Notes under the pieces: model-generated
Told to the model about the DNA's origin: nothing
Databases searched by the model: none
The model's input: only the letters and a program-made list of their open reading frames with translations
Shown: piece by piece, positions 11,954-23,840 of the stretch
How positions within the stretch are numbered: the first letter of the stretch is position 1
Layout: each line of letters begins with the position of its first letter
Position numbers and translations under genes: made by a program
Source of the DNA: Paulownia fortunei
Lineage: Eukaryota > Streptophyta > Magnoliopsida > Lamiales > Paulowniaceae
Direction of reading: 5' to 3'
Assembly: GCA_019321725.1 (NCBI GenBank)
Contig: CM033124.1
Coordinates: 10,540,001-10,604,000 of the forward strand
DNA: 64,000 nt

Positions 11954-13004
11954 ATTCCCACATTCGATCTTTCTATATTGGCATTTTGATAGCTGTACGA
12001 AGCACTAGAAAAAAAAAAAAAAAACTGAAAAAAACGTCCATGGATTTGTCATGGTGGCTGAGTTTCCAACTTGATAGTTAAATAACTCAATAGATTTAAA
12101 AGAAAAACTGATGGAAAATATGTATATACAAACTGTTATCTTTGGATAAATCCCAATATTAATTGTGTACAAACATGCCAACATCTGACAGCGTAGTCTT
12201 TGATTGTTTCTCTCTCTCTCTTTTCGTTTTTACCTACAAAAGATAAATTGCCTAAACAATTCTAAATATAATAACCACCCATATGAAAGATACAAAATAA
12301 TGGGATGTCAAATAGCACCTAAATTTCCCCAAATATAATACCACAGATAAGAACACCAAATATTCAATAACTAGAGGAAAATAAGTTCATTATATATGGA
12401 AGCATTCAGATTAAGATTATAATTAATAAAGTGGAATTCTAGTTTATTGATGTTTTTGCACATTTTTGTCTTAAAAAAAATGTTTTTCAAGATAAAAAAT
12501 TCACATGAGTTAATTGTGGAATACACGGTGGGCATACAGGGCTCTTGAAAAATATGCGCACATTATAAATCAATTTGACTTGCTCACAGAAGCAAGGGAG
12601 TATGTGTTAATTATAAATATGTATTCACCACTTTGCTGAAATTAAATATCATATCTTAATTAGCTCTTTAGCCCGCTTGGAATATACAAATTAGGAGAAT
12701 GGAGAACAATGAATAAGGTAGAAACTGCAGAATTTCTTTTTCTTTTTTTGTGGTACTCTAAAATCACCATGTAATGAAAAAAATAGATGAGTTTTACAAA
12801 ACTGAAAAACAAGTACAGAATCTACAAATTCAGTGATAAGTTTCATTGAATAAGATAAACCATAGTCGTGGAGGATGGAATCAAAATCTGGAAGTGTTTG
12901 ATTTGATTGAGTATAGAAGGCTTTGATTAGATTTGGATTTTGAGTATCAAGAAGTGAGATTCTGAATAAATGGTGGACTATTGAAGTACTCTTTCAGCTG
13001 TTTT
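11954..13004. other. Intergenic, nothing recognised
   Basis: No supported gene. An A-run (about 12009-12024) and T-rich tracts are the only notable composition features. Confidence 0.5.
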
Positions 13005-13202
13005 AGTTGCATTTAAATTGATGAATTTAAAAATATAATTTTTTTTAAATTTATAATAATAAATTTATTTATTTGAATAATTTTATAATATAATAAATTT
13101 TAAATTCTTGATCTCTTATTTTTAATTATTTTTTGAGTTATTATAATAAATTTTAAATTATTTTATATTTGAAATTTTTTAATTCAAATGCAATGCAACC
13201 TT
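13005..13202. mobile_element. Small MITE-like element
   Basis: The left end, AGTTGCATTTAAATTGATGA, is an imperfect inverted copy of the right end, TTCAAATGCAATGCAACCTT. About 200 bp of very AT-rich, partly self-complementary DNA lies between them. Confidence 0.4.
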
Positions 13203-13559
13203 AGTGTAATACTTTAGCTCATAGAGAATTCTGTTGAAGTTTTATTTCAGCATGAGGAAACGCGGTGTGAGGGCAGACAATTTCGGTGATTTATTACTAT
13301 TTCTCACGGTATATACGTACTAATCATGGTAAGTTGAAATTATTGCATTTTTATTAAAATTTTCACTTTTTCTAATAAATCGTTAAAAAATCACGATAAA
13401 TTTAAAAAATTGGCAAACTTTGTTACTATGTTGACAGTTGTATCCATCTTTGTGATCTCTATGGATCCATCCCCAATAATAGACCACGTATCATTATACA
13501 AGTTGCAATCACCGTAATCATTGAATGAGATTCTTAGCAAGTGTAACTACTATAAGAAA

Positions 13560-14040
13560 AAGAGAAAATAACGACCCAAATTAATGATCAATATTTATTT
13601 TGGTCGCTAATATAATTATTAACAATGAATCAATTAAAAACCATCATTAAATATAGTTAAAATGTTAGCGATGAGATTAATTAAATTGTCGCTAATATTA
13701 AATTTATATTTATTTTATTTTTCATAAATTTTAGTGATGATATGTGGTTGATATCATTACTAATATTATATAAATTTTTTAACAAATATGTTAGCGATGA
13801 TATCACTACATCTCGTCGCTAAGTATTATTATTTTTTTAATTTTTAAAAATATATTAACAATGACATGAAAGTATTCGTTGCTAAAAATTATTTTAGCGA
13901 TAATTGAAAAATAAATCGTCGCTAAGTGTCATTTTATTTTTAATTTTTAAAAATACGTTAACGACGAATTTGGAAGACGTCGTCGCTAACTTATGTATTA
14001 GTGACGATGTAACTTGGATTCATTGCTAAAAATGCGGGTT
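13560..14040. repeat. CACTA 5' subterminal repeats
   Basis: Repeated short motifs of the GTCGCTAA / TTAGCGATGA type occur in both orientations at roughly 40-80 bp intervals. In characterised En/Spm elements such subterminal repeats bind the TNPA protein. A CT-rich leader with proline-type codons (14080-14230) follows. Confidence 0.8.
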
Positions 14041-15564
14041 TTATTTTTTCCCTTTCTTATTTCTTCCCCGATTAAAACCGCCCCATCTTTCTCTCTCTCT
14101 CCGTCACCGCCGCCGACCCGCACACCAGCCGCCTACCTCCACTGCCTCCTTGCTGTTCCATTGCCTCCGCTACCCCAGCCACTGCCATTGCCCACGCAGC
14201 AGGCTCCTACTACCGCCATTGCCCCGCCGTGAGCAGCCAGTGCCACCGACACAGTCACTGTCACAGTCACCGCCACGAATAGCTGCCATCTGGTCCGCTT
14301 GATGAATATGTTAAGTTGATTCTTGATTTGAATTAATTATTATTTATAGATTCTGTAATTTTGATTTCTTTCAATAATTGTGATAAAAGAATAAATGATT
14401 ATGCATCTGATCTATGAAAATTAGATCTTGATTTCTACTTGTATATGTCGTTTATATGTAGTTTATTATTTGTTATTATAATGTCAATTTTCAAGTCAAT
14501 TTTATTAACATTTTTCAATAAATTTTACCACTCCCTTAATTACTCACTAAGATTTTTCATTACCAAAATTGATAAAAGAAGGGTTTTATATTATCCTAAT
14601 CTAAATCAATCTAAAAATGTAGAATAGGATTTCAATATGGAACTCTTTTTCTAAATTAACTATCTTTACAATTTTCAAATTGAAAAATCATTGAAATATC
14701 ACAATTTAACCCATTAGATTTCATTTCAACTAGTTTGGGATTTAACTACACAACATTGCCAGTACTAAGTATAATTGTTTTTGATAAATTTTATTTATAA
14801 TAGCAAATCAAAAATAGTTAGATTTGTATTGTTATTGTAATAAACTATAAATATATTTAGATGGTGTTAAGTTAAATTTATAAACTCTTGCATCTTATAA
14901 GATATTTTTTGAGCTTATAAAATGTTATGTCTTAATTTAAAAATAAATCAGTGAATTGCTGGAAAAAATAATATTTAGTAATGGTCAATTTGTAATTAAA
15001 ATTAATAAAATTAAAATAATTTATTAAAATAAGATCTTATTTTAAAAATAATTTAGGGGTCGGACCGGTTTAATAAAAATTGATTATATTTTCTTAGTTT
15101 TATTTTTGCATATGCATTCACAAACCTTAGACCTTGTTTGAAATTTAGCATCAAATAATTTTAAAATCTTAAATGATTTTAAAATTTGATTTTAAATTCT
15201 GAATTGTCCAGTTTGGAAAGTTTGAGAACGTGTATTTAATTGTGGTTCTATTAGTATGCTATTTGTCTCATGTACGTGATTAACTATTTTGGTTCGTATC
15301 TCCCTTTGTTCTTCGGGTACACTATAATATGTGTACTTGGAGAACTATAAGGAGATGCTGCCGAAATTTTTTCATGCATGAAACAAAGTGGTCATACTTA
15401 TAAAACCACAAATAAGTGCACGTTCTTAAATGGGATAGGCCCTTACTAAAGAGTGGAAGGAAATGTGGGAGTAATGCATGCCATTAAAGGACATGAATTC
15501 TTTCAAATCAATTATCTAATTACTATCATCAACAGGTCGTATAATTATGGATTGAAATTGAATA

Positions 15565-18500
15565 ATGAATCAGAATAGAGTGGCTCCAGAATACATAAAT
15601 GGTTTAAATAATTTTTTAGACGTAGCAAAGAATTATATGTCAACCTTTGGGTTATCGAAGATTCGTTGTCCTTGTCGAAAGTGTGAAAATTTATATCAAT
15701 TCAATTTCAATTACGTTTGAGGACATCTTTATAGATGGGGGATTTGTAAGTTATACAAAGTGTGGACTTTTCATGGAGAAGTGACTACACCAATTGTTGA
15801 TATGGATCCCGTTAATAAAGTTGAACATGTTAGTAATGATGAAGAAGATGACACTTTCTTTGACATGTTAAATGACTTAAGAGATGCCGAAGTTGTTGGT
15901 AGTGGTGGGGTTCAACGGGGGGATAACAACAAGAACATGCCTACAGGAGAGTTGGGAGGAAGCTATATGTCAATATTTGAAGAAACACAACGAGAGTTAT
16001 ATTCAGGCTGTACTAATTTTTCTACATTTAGTTTCTTAGTTAAATTAATGCACGTGAAGGTGTTGAATGGTTGGAGCAATAAGTCGTTTGATATGTAGCT
16101 TTAATTATTGGGAGAAGCAATTTCTAGTTCGCATTACGAAGCTAAAAAAATGCTAAGAGAGTTAGGGTTGGGATATGAATCTATACACGCTTGTAAAAAT
16201 GATTGCATTTTATTTTGAAATGACCATGAGGGCAAGGATACATGTCCAGTGTGTAAGAAGCCTCGCTATAAGGTTAAGGAGGCCAACAAGAAGAAAATTC
16301 CTAAAAAAGTGCTTCGATATTTTCCATTGAAACCAAAGCTGAAGAGGTTGTTTTTGTCGAAACATACGGCGAAAGATATGAGATGACATAAGGAAAAAAG
16401 GGTTGAAACAGATGGGGTATTAAGACACCGAGCTGATGCTGAATCGTGGAAGGAGTTTGACAAATTACATGAAACTTTTACAGATGATCATAGAAATGTT
16501 CATTTGGAGTTAGCAACTAATGGTTTTAATCCATTTGGAAACATGTCAAATACTTACAGTATGTGGCCAGTTTTACTTGTGCTGTACAATTTGCCCCCAT
16601 GAAAAATGACAAAACCATCGTACATGATTATATCTCTTTTAATTCCTTGGCCCAAGATACTTGGAAAGAGATTGATGTATACGTGTGTTCCTTAATCAAT
16701 GAATTGAATGAGTTATGGGATGAGGGGGTGGAAACATATGATGTATCGACTGAAAGAGTCTTTCGATTACATGCTGCTGTGATGTGCATAATTCATGACT
16801 TCCTTGCATCTAGGACAGTGTATGGGTAGAGCTCTAAGGGTTATAAAGCATGTCCTGTATGTCTTGAAGATACAACGAGTCAAGGTTTATGTAGTAAAAT
16901 TTGTTATACTGGCCACCGTCGGTTCTTACATTTAAAGCACTCATGGCGTAAAAACAAAAACTTTAATGGAAAGTTTGAAAACGAAGGCCTGCCTCGAACA
17001 TTTAGTGGTCATGAGATTTTAAAGAAGTTAGATGAATTGCTGAACTGACATTTAGTAAACATCCTGCATTGACCGGAAAATGAAAACGTTCGGTTGGTGA
17101 TATGAATTGGATAAAGAAGTCAATTTTCTTTAAGTTAGAGTACTGGTCAAATTTGAAGTTGAGACATAGTCTAGATGTCATGCACATTGAGAAAAATATT
17201 TGTGATGCTCTAGTCGGTACATTGTTGAGTTTAGAAGAAAAATCGAAGGATACAACCAAAGCTCAGTTAGACATGCAAGATATGAGTATAAAGAGTGAAT
17301 TAGACCTGTTACTTTGGAAGAAAGGCGTGAATTTTGTCATTTTTTAAAATCCGTGAAGTTCCCCAATGGTTATACATCAAATATTTCAAGAAATGTGAAT
17401 GTGAATGATGAAAAATTATATGGGTTAAAGACACATGATTGTCATGTTCTTTTGCAAAGATTACTTCCAATTGCCATACAAATTTTTTTACCTAATGATA
17501 TATGTGGCACAGTTGTTGAGTTATGTGACTTCTTCAAAAAACTCACTTCAACAACTTCACATGTTGCTTACTTGAATAAAATGGGGGAAGATATAGTATT
17601 CATTTTATGTAAGATGGAATGAATATTTCCTCCAGCATTTTTTGACATTATGGTTCACTTAACAGTTCATTTACCCTGCAAAGCCATTTTAGGTAGACCG
17701 ATTTCATCACGGTGGATGTATCATTTTGAACGGTATTTGGGAACACTTAAAAAGTATGTTCGCAATAAAGCAAGACCAGAGGGGTTTATTGCACAGGGAT
17801 ATGTTGTGAATGAAGTATGAACTTTCATATTTTTGTATATGGGTCAAATTGAAATAAGATTTACTAAACCAAAACGTAAAAAAGATGCCAATCAATCTAT
17901 TTCATGCACCTTAATTGTTTTCAATCAACAAGTAAGAGTGATGGACAGCCAGCGAAATCAAAAATTACCATCTACTTTATGTAAGAAAGTACACTGGTAT
18001 GTTCTCAACAATTGCAAAGAAGTCTACCGATATAAAAAGTAAGTTTTCAAATTAGTTTTTATTTTTTTTCCTCGTAATTTTTATTACACGTTATAATACT
18101 TATATATATATATTGTGCAGTGAACATTTGCAAATTCTTTCGGCTAGATTTCATTCAAACAACATTCTATAATGTCATGAGGTGAAATTTCCAATGTGGT
18201 TTAGGGACAAAATGATTAGGCTAAGAACTTTGAAAGATCCTGAGGCCACAAATGAGCTATACTCTCTAGCATTGGGACCTGATGTTGAAGTATATGATGC
18301 TTGTATTGTTAATGATGTTCAGTACTATATAATTTCTCATGATACTCATCGGACTACTCAAAATAGTGGAGTTAGTGTACCATCATCCGATGATGGGAAA
18401 AATTTGAATTTTTTTTGAAATTTTGAAGAATGTTGTAATACTATTTTACGCATCATAATATAAGGTACACTTATTGTAGTGTGATTGGTTTCAATGTAAC

Positions 18501-18973
18501 CCAAAAAAGAATCAGTCGTGCAAGAGTTTGGTCTTACATGTATTGATACGTCTAAGATATGGTACGAGGATGACCCATTCATTTTGACAACTCAAGCTAG
18601 ATAAGTTTATTACTTGGATAATATAAAAAGTAGAAGATTTTAAAAAATTGTGCAAAAGGTTTAACATCGAGAAATATATGAAGTGATAAAAAAAAAAGAT
18701 GATAATAGCGACGAACTTGAACCACAAAATAGTTCTAACAATGAACCTAATCATAAAATTTCATCAGATGAGATAAGCTTAATGGTTCATGATGATTTAG
18801 AAATTCCACATCTTTGCAGAGTAGACATTCAACCTCAATATATAGAATTATTGGATACACAATTAGGGTTCTGTGACGACATGTATAATTTCATTAATGA
18901 TGAAGACGAAGACACTGAATTAGAAAGTAATGGAGAAGAGCAAACATTTCTATCTGATGATGATATTGACTAA
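15565..18973 (+). pseudogene. TNP2-like CACTA transposase, decayed
   Basis: The reading starts at ATG 15565 (MNQNRVAPEYINGLNNFL), downstream of a likely splice acceptor (CAACAG, near 15535). Domains follow the family order. A transposase-associated domain comes first, with the cysteine motif RCPCRKC and VWTFHGE. The TNP2 core follows (KKMLRELGLGYESIHACKND, CPVCKKPRYK, ESWKEFDKLHETF, FNPFGNMSNTYSMWPVLLV, KACPVCLED, LRHSLDVMHIEKNICDALVG). The DUF4218 region is next (GLKTHDCHVLLQRLLPIAI, VHLTVHLPCKAILG, WMYHFERYLGTLKKYVRNKA), then a DUF4216-like tail ending at 18973. Stops break it at several places, including after residue 51, after KSFDM (16098), in LF*NDHEGK and after KDMR. A frameshift lies near 16600. 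The family identity is very clear; activity is unlikely. Confidence 0.85.
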
Positions 18974-19258
18974 TTTCATGGTATCAACTATTAACTTTTA
19001 TTTTACTTCAATTTGTTAAGCATTTTTTACTTATATAGCTCCATTGAACAATATATTAGTTGTCTCATTTAATGTCTAGTATTTATATCTTTTGATTGAG
19101 TTTAATAAATAAATTTTATTTTTTTCAGACACTCGCTAGTAGTTGCTGTACCATTTGATTTATCTCTTACTACAGCCGGACGGTAAGTTTTTTAAATAGT
19201 TTAAATAAAAATTGTATTAATTGTTAGGTGTCTAACCAGATATTTATCTTTTATAGGT

Positions 19259-21144
19259 ATGTCTCCTAAACGGATTGAGGATCAACCCGTTATTGATTCA
19301 ACTTCCACAGAGATGCATATGGAGGGTACAATTGATGATTTGTTTCACTTTATAAATCTTTCTTGTTATTTTTGTTATATAATAATTATGTTGAACAAAT
19401 ATCTAACACTTTTGTTAATATTTTGCGGCTCCTACACAAAAGAAATGTAGAGAGACACGAGCATCACAAGGAGGCCAGCTCAAATGCCAGTTAGAATTCG
19501 GAGAAAAAATTCCCCTCACATTTCACAAGTGTCATGACCGTCCTATATGGACAAATACGGTATCTTTTATGACCGAGCTCGGTGTTGCTGTGAAAAAGTT
19601 TGCACCGCTCCAAGTGACTGATTGGAGAAAGATTACAGAAGAGCAGAATCGGCTTATTTTTAATCGGTTATCGATTAATATAAGTATTCAAATTGTATTT
19701 ATCAGTTTAAGTTCTATTTTATATGTTAAATATTGAATAATCTCTTGTTTTTTTTTTTTTTGTAGAATATATTTATTATGAACTTTGGTACAGGACCAGA
19801 ATCGGTTAGGAATGAGGCCGATAAACTAATGAGTGCCCGATACCGTGACCACCGTCAAAAGATACACAAATATTACAAGAGTCTCACGCACCTATCTTGG
19901 GATGATCGATTAAAATAAATGCCCAATGATTTGTGTGAGACTTCGGTAGATTGGGAATATTTGTGCAGATTGTTCGAGTTTGATGAATTTAAAATAATAG
20001 TATTTCACCTTGTCTTAGCTAAAATGGTGACTAAATGAGGTACTATGTGTTACACTTGCTCACTTATCTACTATCACCATCTTATTCATATTTACTATTT
20101 CTTGTTTCTTTACTTAGTTTTATTTATCTAGTATCAACATGAAAAACTCATATAGTTATGTAACTTAGTTAAATCTTTTATTGAGTATTAATTAACTTTT
20201 TTCATTACAAATTAACCTTTTTTTTGCAGAAATGTTCAGAAATCAACTCCACAAAACTTAGTTTTATTTATCTAGTATTAACATGAAGAACTCATATAGT
20301 TATGTAACTTAGTTAAATCTTATATTTAGTATTAATTAACTTTTTTCATTACAAATTAACCTTTTTTTTGCAGAGACGTTCAGAAATCAACTTCACAAAT
20401 TATACTAAGTTGCCATACAATCATCATGGAAGTTCAAAGTCTTTTCTGTAATATAGTTACGACGGTGTAAGTGTAAACTATTTAGTTAAGCATTAACTTA
20501 TTATTTGATTCGTCTTTAATGTAATGAAATGTTATTTGGAGGTCGATGGATCTAGCAAAAAGGACCGAATCACCGTCTTTAATGAAACACACTATAGCTC
20601 AACGAAAGGGTGGATAGGAGAAAGAGCTAAGAGTACATATGTAAGTATTGAATACATTTAGTTGTTTTATGTAATATTTTGAACTATATATTTAAGTTTT
20701 TAACATATTTATTGATTTTAAAATAAGATGGTATGATTTTGAGAGGAGTACCGATAGACATAGATTCAGACTCAAACTGATATAGATATCAGGGATGACG
20801 CTTATCATTTGGATGACATACAGATTGCAGATAGATTATCTGATCAGGTGCTCAGTACACGTTCGGGGTACATACATGGGCTTGAAAATGGGTCTAAACC
20901 TCTCAGGTCTACTTTTTCTGATGCATTATCATCCAAACTGATCAATGCACAACTTAGGGATCAGCTGAAGTTCATACAGAATGAGTTGCAGAGCACCAGG
21001 AATGAATTATAAGCAATGAAAATTGACCATTATGCGATGATACAGGCTTTTGAGAGGATAGCTCCAAATCTACTACAGTCGCTTGTCCAGCAGCCCTCAT
21101 CCTCTTCAGCTCCGCCATCTCCACCTCCACATCCACAGTTATAG
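19259..21144 (+). pseudogene. TNPA-like CACTA protein (Transposase_24 family), decayed
   Basis: The second CACTA gene, with several small exons. Pieces in order are: MSPKRIEDQPVIDSTSTE at 19259; KIPLTFHKCHDRPIWTN with VAVKKFAPLQVTDWRKITEE (about 19490-19640); ARYRDHRQKIHKYYKSLTH with LSWDDRLK (about 19836-19915); INFTNYTKLPYNHHGSSKSF (about 20385-20445); RITVFNETHYSSTKGWI (about 20560-20620); and VLSTRSGYIHGLENGSKP (about 20838-20890). A helical, proline-ended C-terminus stops at 21144. These match the conserved blocks of Transposase_24 proteins. Stops occur at DRLK* (19917) and NEL* (21012). In En/Spm the TNPA partner binds the subterminal repeats and aids transposition; the same role here is inference. 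Confidence 0.75.
20112..20400 (+). repeat. 144-bp tandem duplication spanning a splice acceptor
   Basis: Copies start at 20112 and 20256 at the shared ACTTAGTTTTATTT. Each copy contains the polypyrimidine tract and acceptor TTTTTTTTGCAG, followed by a near-identical exon start (AAATGTTCAGAAATCAACT versus AGACGTTCAGAAATCAACT). The TNPA-like gene therefore has a duplicated intron end and exon start. Confidence 0.85.
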
Positions 21145-21379
21145 TGTAGTTTAAGTATATAAGATTGTATTTTGTTATATTTTGTTAAATGTGTATATTA
21201 AATATTTTATTGTATAGATGTTTAATGTGTCGTTTTATTGAGTTTAATTTGTTGAATTTTAATAGTTGTTGGAAGTTTAATTGTTGTGAGAATTATAATT
21301 GGGATTGTGATTGTTACAGGTTGAAAAAATAAGTTGCAAAATTACGGGAAAATAATTGAAATAATAAAAAATATATATA

Positions 21380-21821
21380 AAAAATACTGAACATTAGCGA
21401 CATAATTAAGACATTTCGTCGCTAGAAGAAAATCACATTGGCGATGAATTTATTATTTTCATCGCGAACTTAGCGACGAAAATAAAAAAAATTGTCGCTA
21501 AAGTAATTTTTTTTATTTTTATTTTTTAAACTTTTGCAATGAAGATGTTAAAAATTTCATTGCCAAATACTTTTATGTTAGCAACGAAACACCTATTTCG
21601 TCGCTAAATTTAATTTTTTTTATATATTTTTTATTTAACGACAAAAAATCTTCCATCGATTCATCGCTAATAACAATATTAGTGACGAAAATTGTCATCT
21701 TAGCTGCAAAAAAGATCGTCGCTAAATGTTGGAGCAATGCTCTTATAATGACGATATTAGCGACGAATATATTACTTGACGATGAAATATTTCGTCACTA
21801 AAAACAATATTTGCTGTAGTG
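21380..21821. repeat. CACTA 3' subterminal repeats and terminus
   Basis: Many copies of TTAGCGACGAA / TTTCGTCGCTA lie between 21390 and 21800 in alternating orientation. The inverted terminus GCTGTAGTG follows, ending at 21821. Confidence 0.85.
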
Positions 21822-23599
21822 AATGTTGTTATGTTCTTCATGCTAAAAAAACTATGCAAGTTGTTTTAAGGATTAAGATTTAAATAGCTTTGATTTGAAA
21901 CTGTGGTTTTAGAAATTAATTGGTATCCTTGTTGATCCCAAGTTGTATAAGAGGGTCTAAATGGGGGTGATAGACCTTCAAAAAAGTTTGCAAAGCAACT
22001 TGCATAAATTTTAGTTTCAAAAATTTGTTGCCTATTCAACTCAAAACACAATTACTTATCTGATGAGTTGGTGACTTAATGCACCTAAGACTTAAATCGT
22101 ACTAAGTTTCAATAAAGTCGCACAACGGATAAAACACAATGTAAAAGTAAAGTAAAAATATATCATTGATTTTTTTTTAAACTTTTAATTGCTGAAAAAT
22201 ATTTAAAATACAAAATGTAACAATTAAGTAAGCCGACATGATGTAAATTGGAAAAATATAAAGAATTCAAAAAAATATATAGGTGGTTCGAAGGTGGGTG
22301 TAATTTTTCTAGTTCACTCTTATCCAACTTTTGGAGGAATGCAATAGATATTCAGAGGCTTTCTTACAAAAAGTCATACTTCTAATTACAAAAGCCCAGT
22401 TATATAAACTCAAGCTCCCCTTCCCTCTCAATCAGTTTACACAAATCTAGATTGATGATAGTGATTCATCTTACACAAGAATCGATTCTAAAATTTTAGC
22501 CTACAAAAGACTCAACACTCCCCTGATAGAATAAAAATGCTGTATAAATAATCAGCTAACAGTATTCCCTCAAATTTCCATTTCGCTAAGTGCATGGGAC
22601 TGACCTATGATTTAAAGAATTTCTAAAATTTCAATGATTTGTGCTTACTCATATTGGCATATATGTCTTCAAGTTGATCTTCAACGGTTATATTTCTTTG
22701 TCCGTTATGCACGCTTAGCCTCTACATGTCTAGTAGTACGCAATTCTTTGTCCTTGTAACAAATATTTCCCAAGTTCTCATTAAAGTAGATGAGAGTGGC
22801 CGGACACGATGTTTCTTCTAGTACTGGCCATCCTTTTTTGAATAAAGTTTATCCAATTTTCTTGGATCTTTGTTATGCCCAAATAATGTTATATTGACGG
22901 CTGTAAGTATTGTCTCATGATAATTTGCATACGCCCTCATTCTGCAATAGTGCTATATTGACAGCTGTAAGAACTGTTTCATGGTAATTTGCATATGCCC
23001 TCATTCTGATGGAAGATTTAGTCAAGTCAAATACTTTTATTCTAATCGTGGATGTTTTTTATGTACACTTTAAATAAATTACTCAGTTGCTTGTGAGTAC
23101 ACTAAAACTCATCATTCTTGTTATGCTTTGATATGATTTTTTTTTTTTTTTTTTGAATTATGCCTCATTACTGACACCCCTCCTATCCCGCCCCTAAAGT
23201 TTGGAGGATGAGTTAAATCGCAAAATATGCATCACCTGTTAAACAACATACAAAAAATTGTTTACACCGATGCCCTCACCTGTTAAATAACATACAAAGA
23301 ATTCTTTACAGTGGTTCCCACAACGAATCCATCCCAATTTGACGGAACCCGACCATCCCTTTGGAATGGAACCCGACCACTAAGTACAATCAAACCCGCA
23401 TACAGTGGCTGCCAGCAAAGAATAATTCATTTGCGATCTAAATCAATTAAGTTATGCCTTAGGGGGATATGATCTTCTATTTTGCTCTATCTTTTACTCG
23501 CTCTTATAATTTTTCTTAACTAATTGTACAAAAGCTTTGAAAGTTCTATACATTCAACCTAATTATCATCCAAATCTATACAATATAAATCTAAGATAC
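21822..23599. other. Intergenic with minor tandem duplications
   Basis: No gene was recognised. A T-run occurs at about 23139-23154. Two imperfect copies of a CACCTGTTAAA(C/T)AACATAC segment are present at about 23233 and 23278. A stretch near 22450-22560 with ACTCCCCTGATAG-like text could be eroded retrotransposon sequence, but this is not supportable. Confidence 0.4.
22888..23013. repeat. 64-bp tandem duplication
   Basis: Copies begin at 22888 (GTTATATTGACGGCTGTAAG) and 22952 (GCTATATTGACAGCTGTAAG). Both continue to GCCCTCATTCTG with a few differences. Confidence 0.8.
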
Positions 23600-23840
23600 A
23601 TTCATATATATAGGGGGTAGGGTGGGGGTAGGGGTGTTGTCGGTGGGAGACAGTGTGGGAGAGCCAAGTGGTGGGGGGAGGGGATTGACAGATTGTGGTC
23701 TTGGGGTGGGGGTGGGGGTGGGGGTGGGGGTGGAGGTTGGGGGTTGGGGGATGGGGGAAGGGTTGACGGGTTGGGACTTGGGAGGGATGGCCATGGGGGG
23801 TTTTGGGTGGAGTTGGGGCAGAGGGAGAGGTGTAGGGTTC
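23600..23840 (+). repeat. G-rich minisatellite, potential G-quadruplex region
   Basis: The + strand holds many runs of 3-6 guanines, including a perfect (GGGGGT)n core at 23701-23732. The complementary strand has a 95-codon proline/threonine-rich frame (23591-23878) that is simply the translation of this repeat. No other coding evidence exists for it. The composition is in sharp contrast with the AT-rich surroundings. Confidence 0.85.

Larger units (their letters stand above)
13545..21821 (+). mobile_element. CACTA (En/Spm) DNA transposon, near full length
   Basis: The right end finishes ..TTGCTGTAGTG, which on the complementary strand is the canonical CACTACAGC terminus. The left end reads AACTACTATAAGAAAA, a CACTA-type terminus whose first base is A instead of C. 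Both ends are bordered by dense subterminal copies of TAGCGACGA/TCGTCGCTA. Inside, in the same orientation, are a TNP2-type transposase gene and a TNPA-like (Transposase_24) gene, the standard two-gene layout. The 3-bp flanks (TGT left, AAT right) do not match, so the expected target duplication is not evident. Coding regions carry stops, so the element is probably immobile by itself. Confidence 0.9.

Noticed and set aside
14014..14232. 72-codon proline-rich ORF
   Set aside because: Lies in the CT-rich leader of the CACTA element after the subterminal repeats. Such leaders commonly give proline/serine-rich chance frames.
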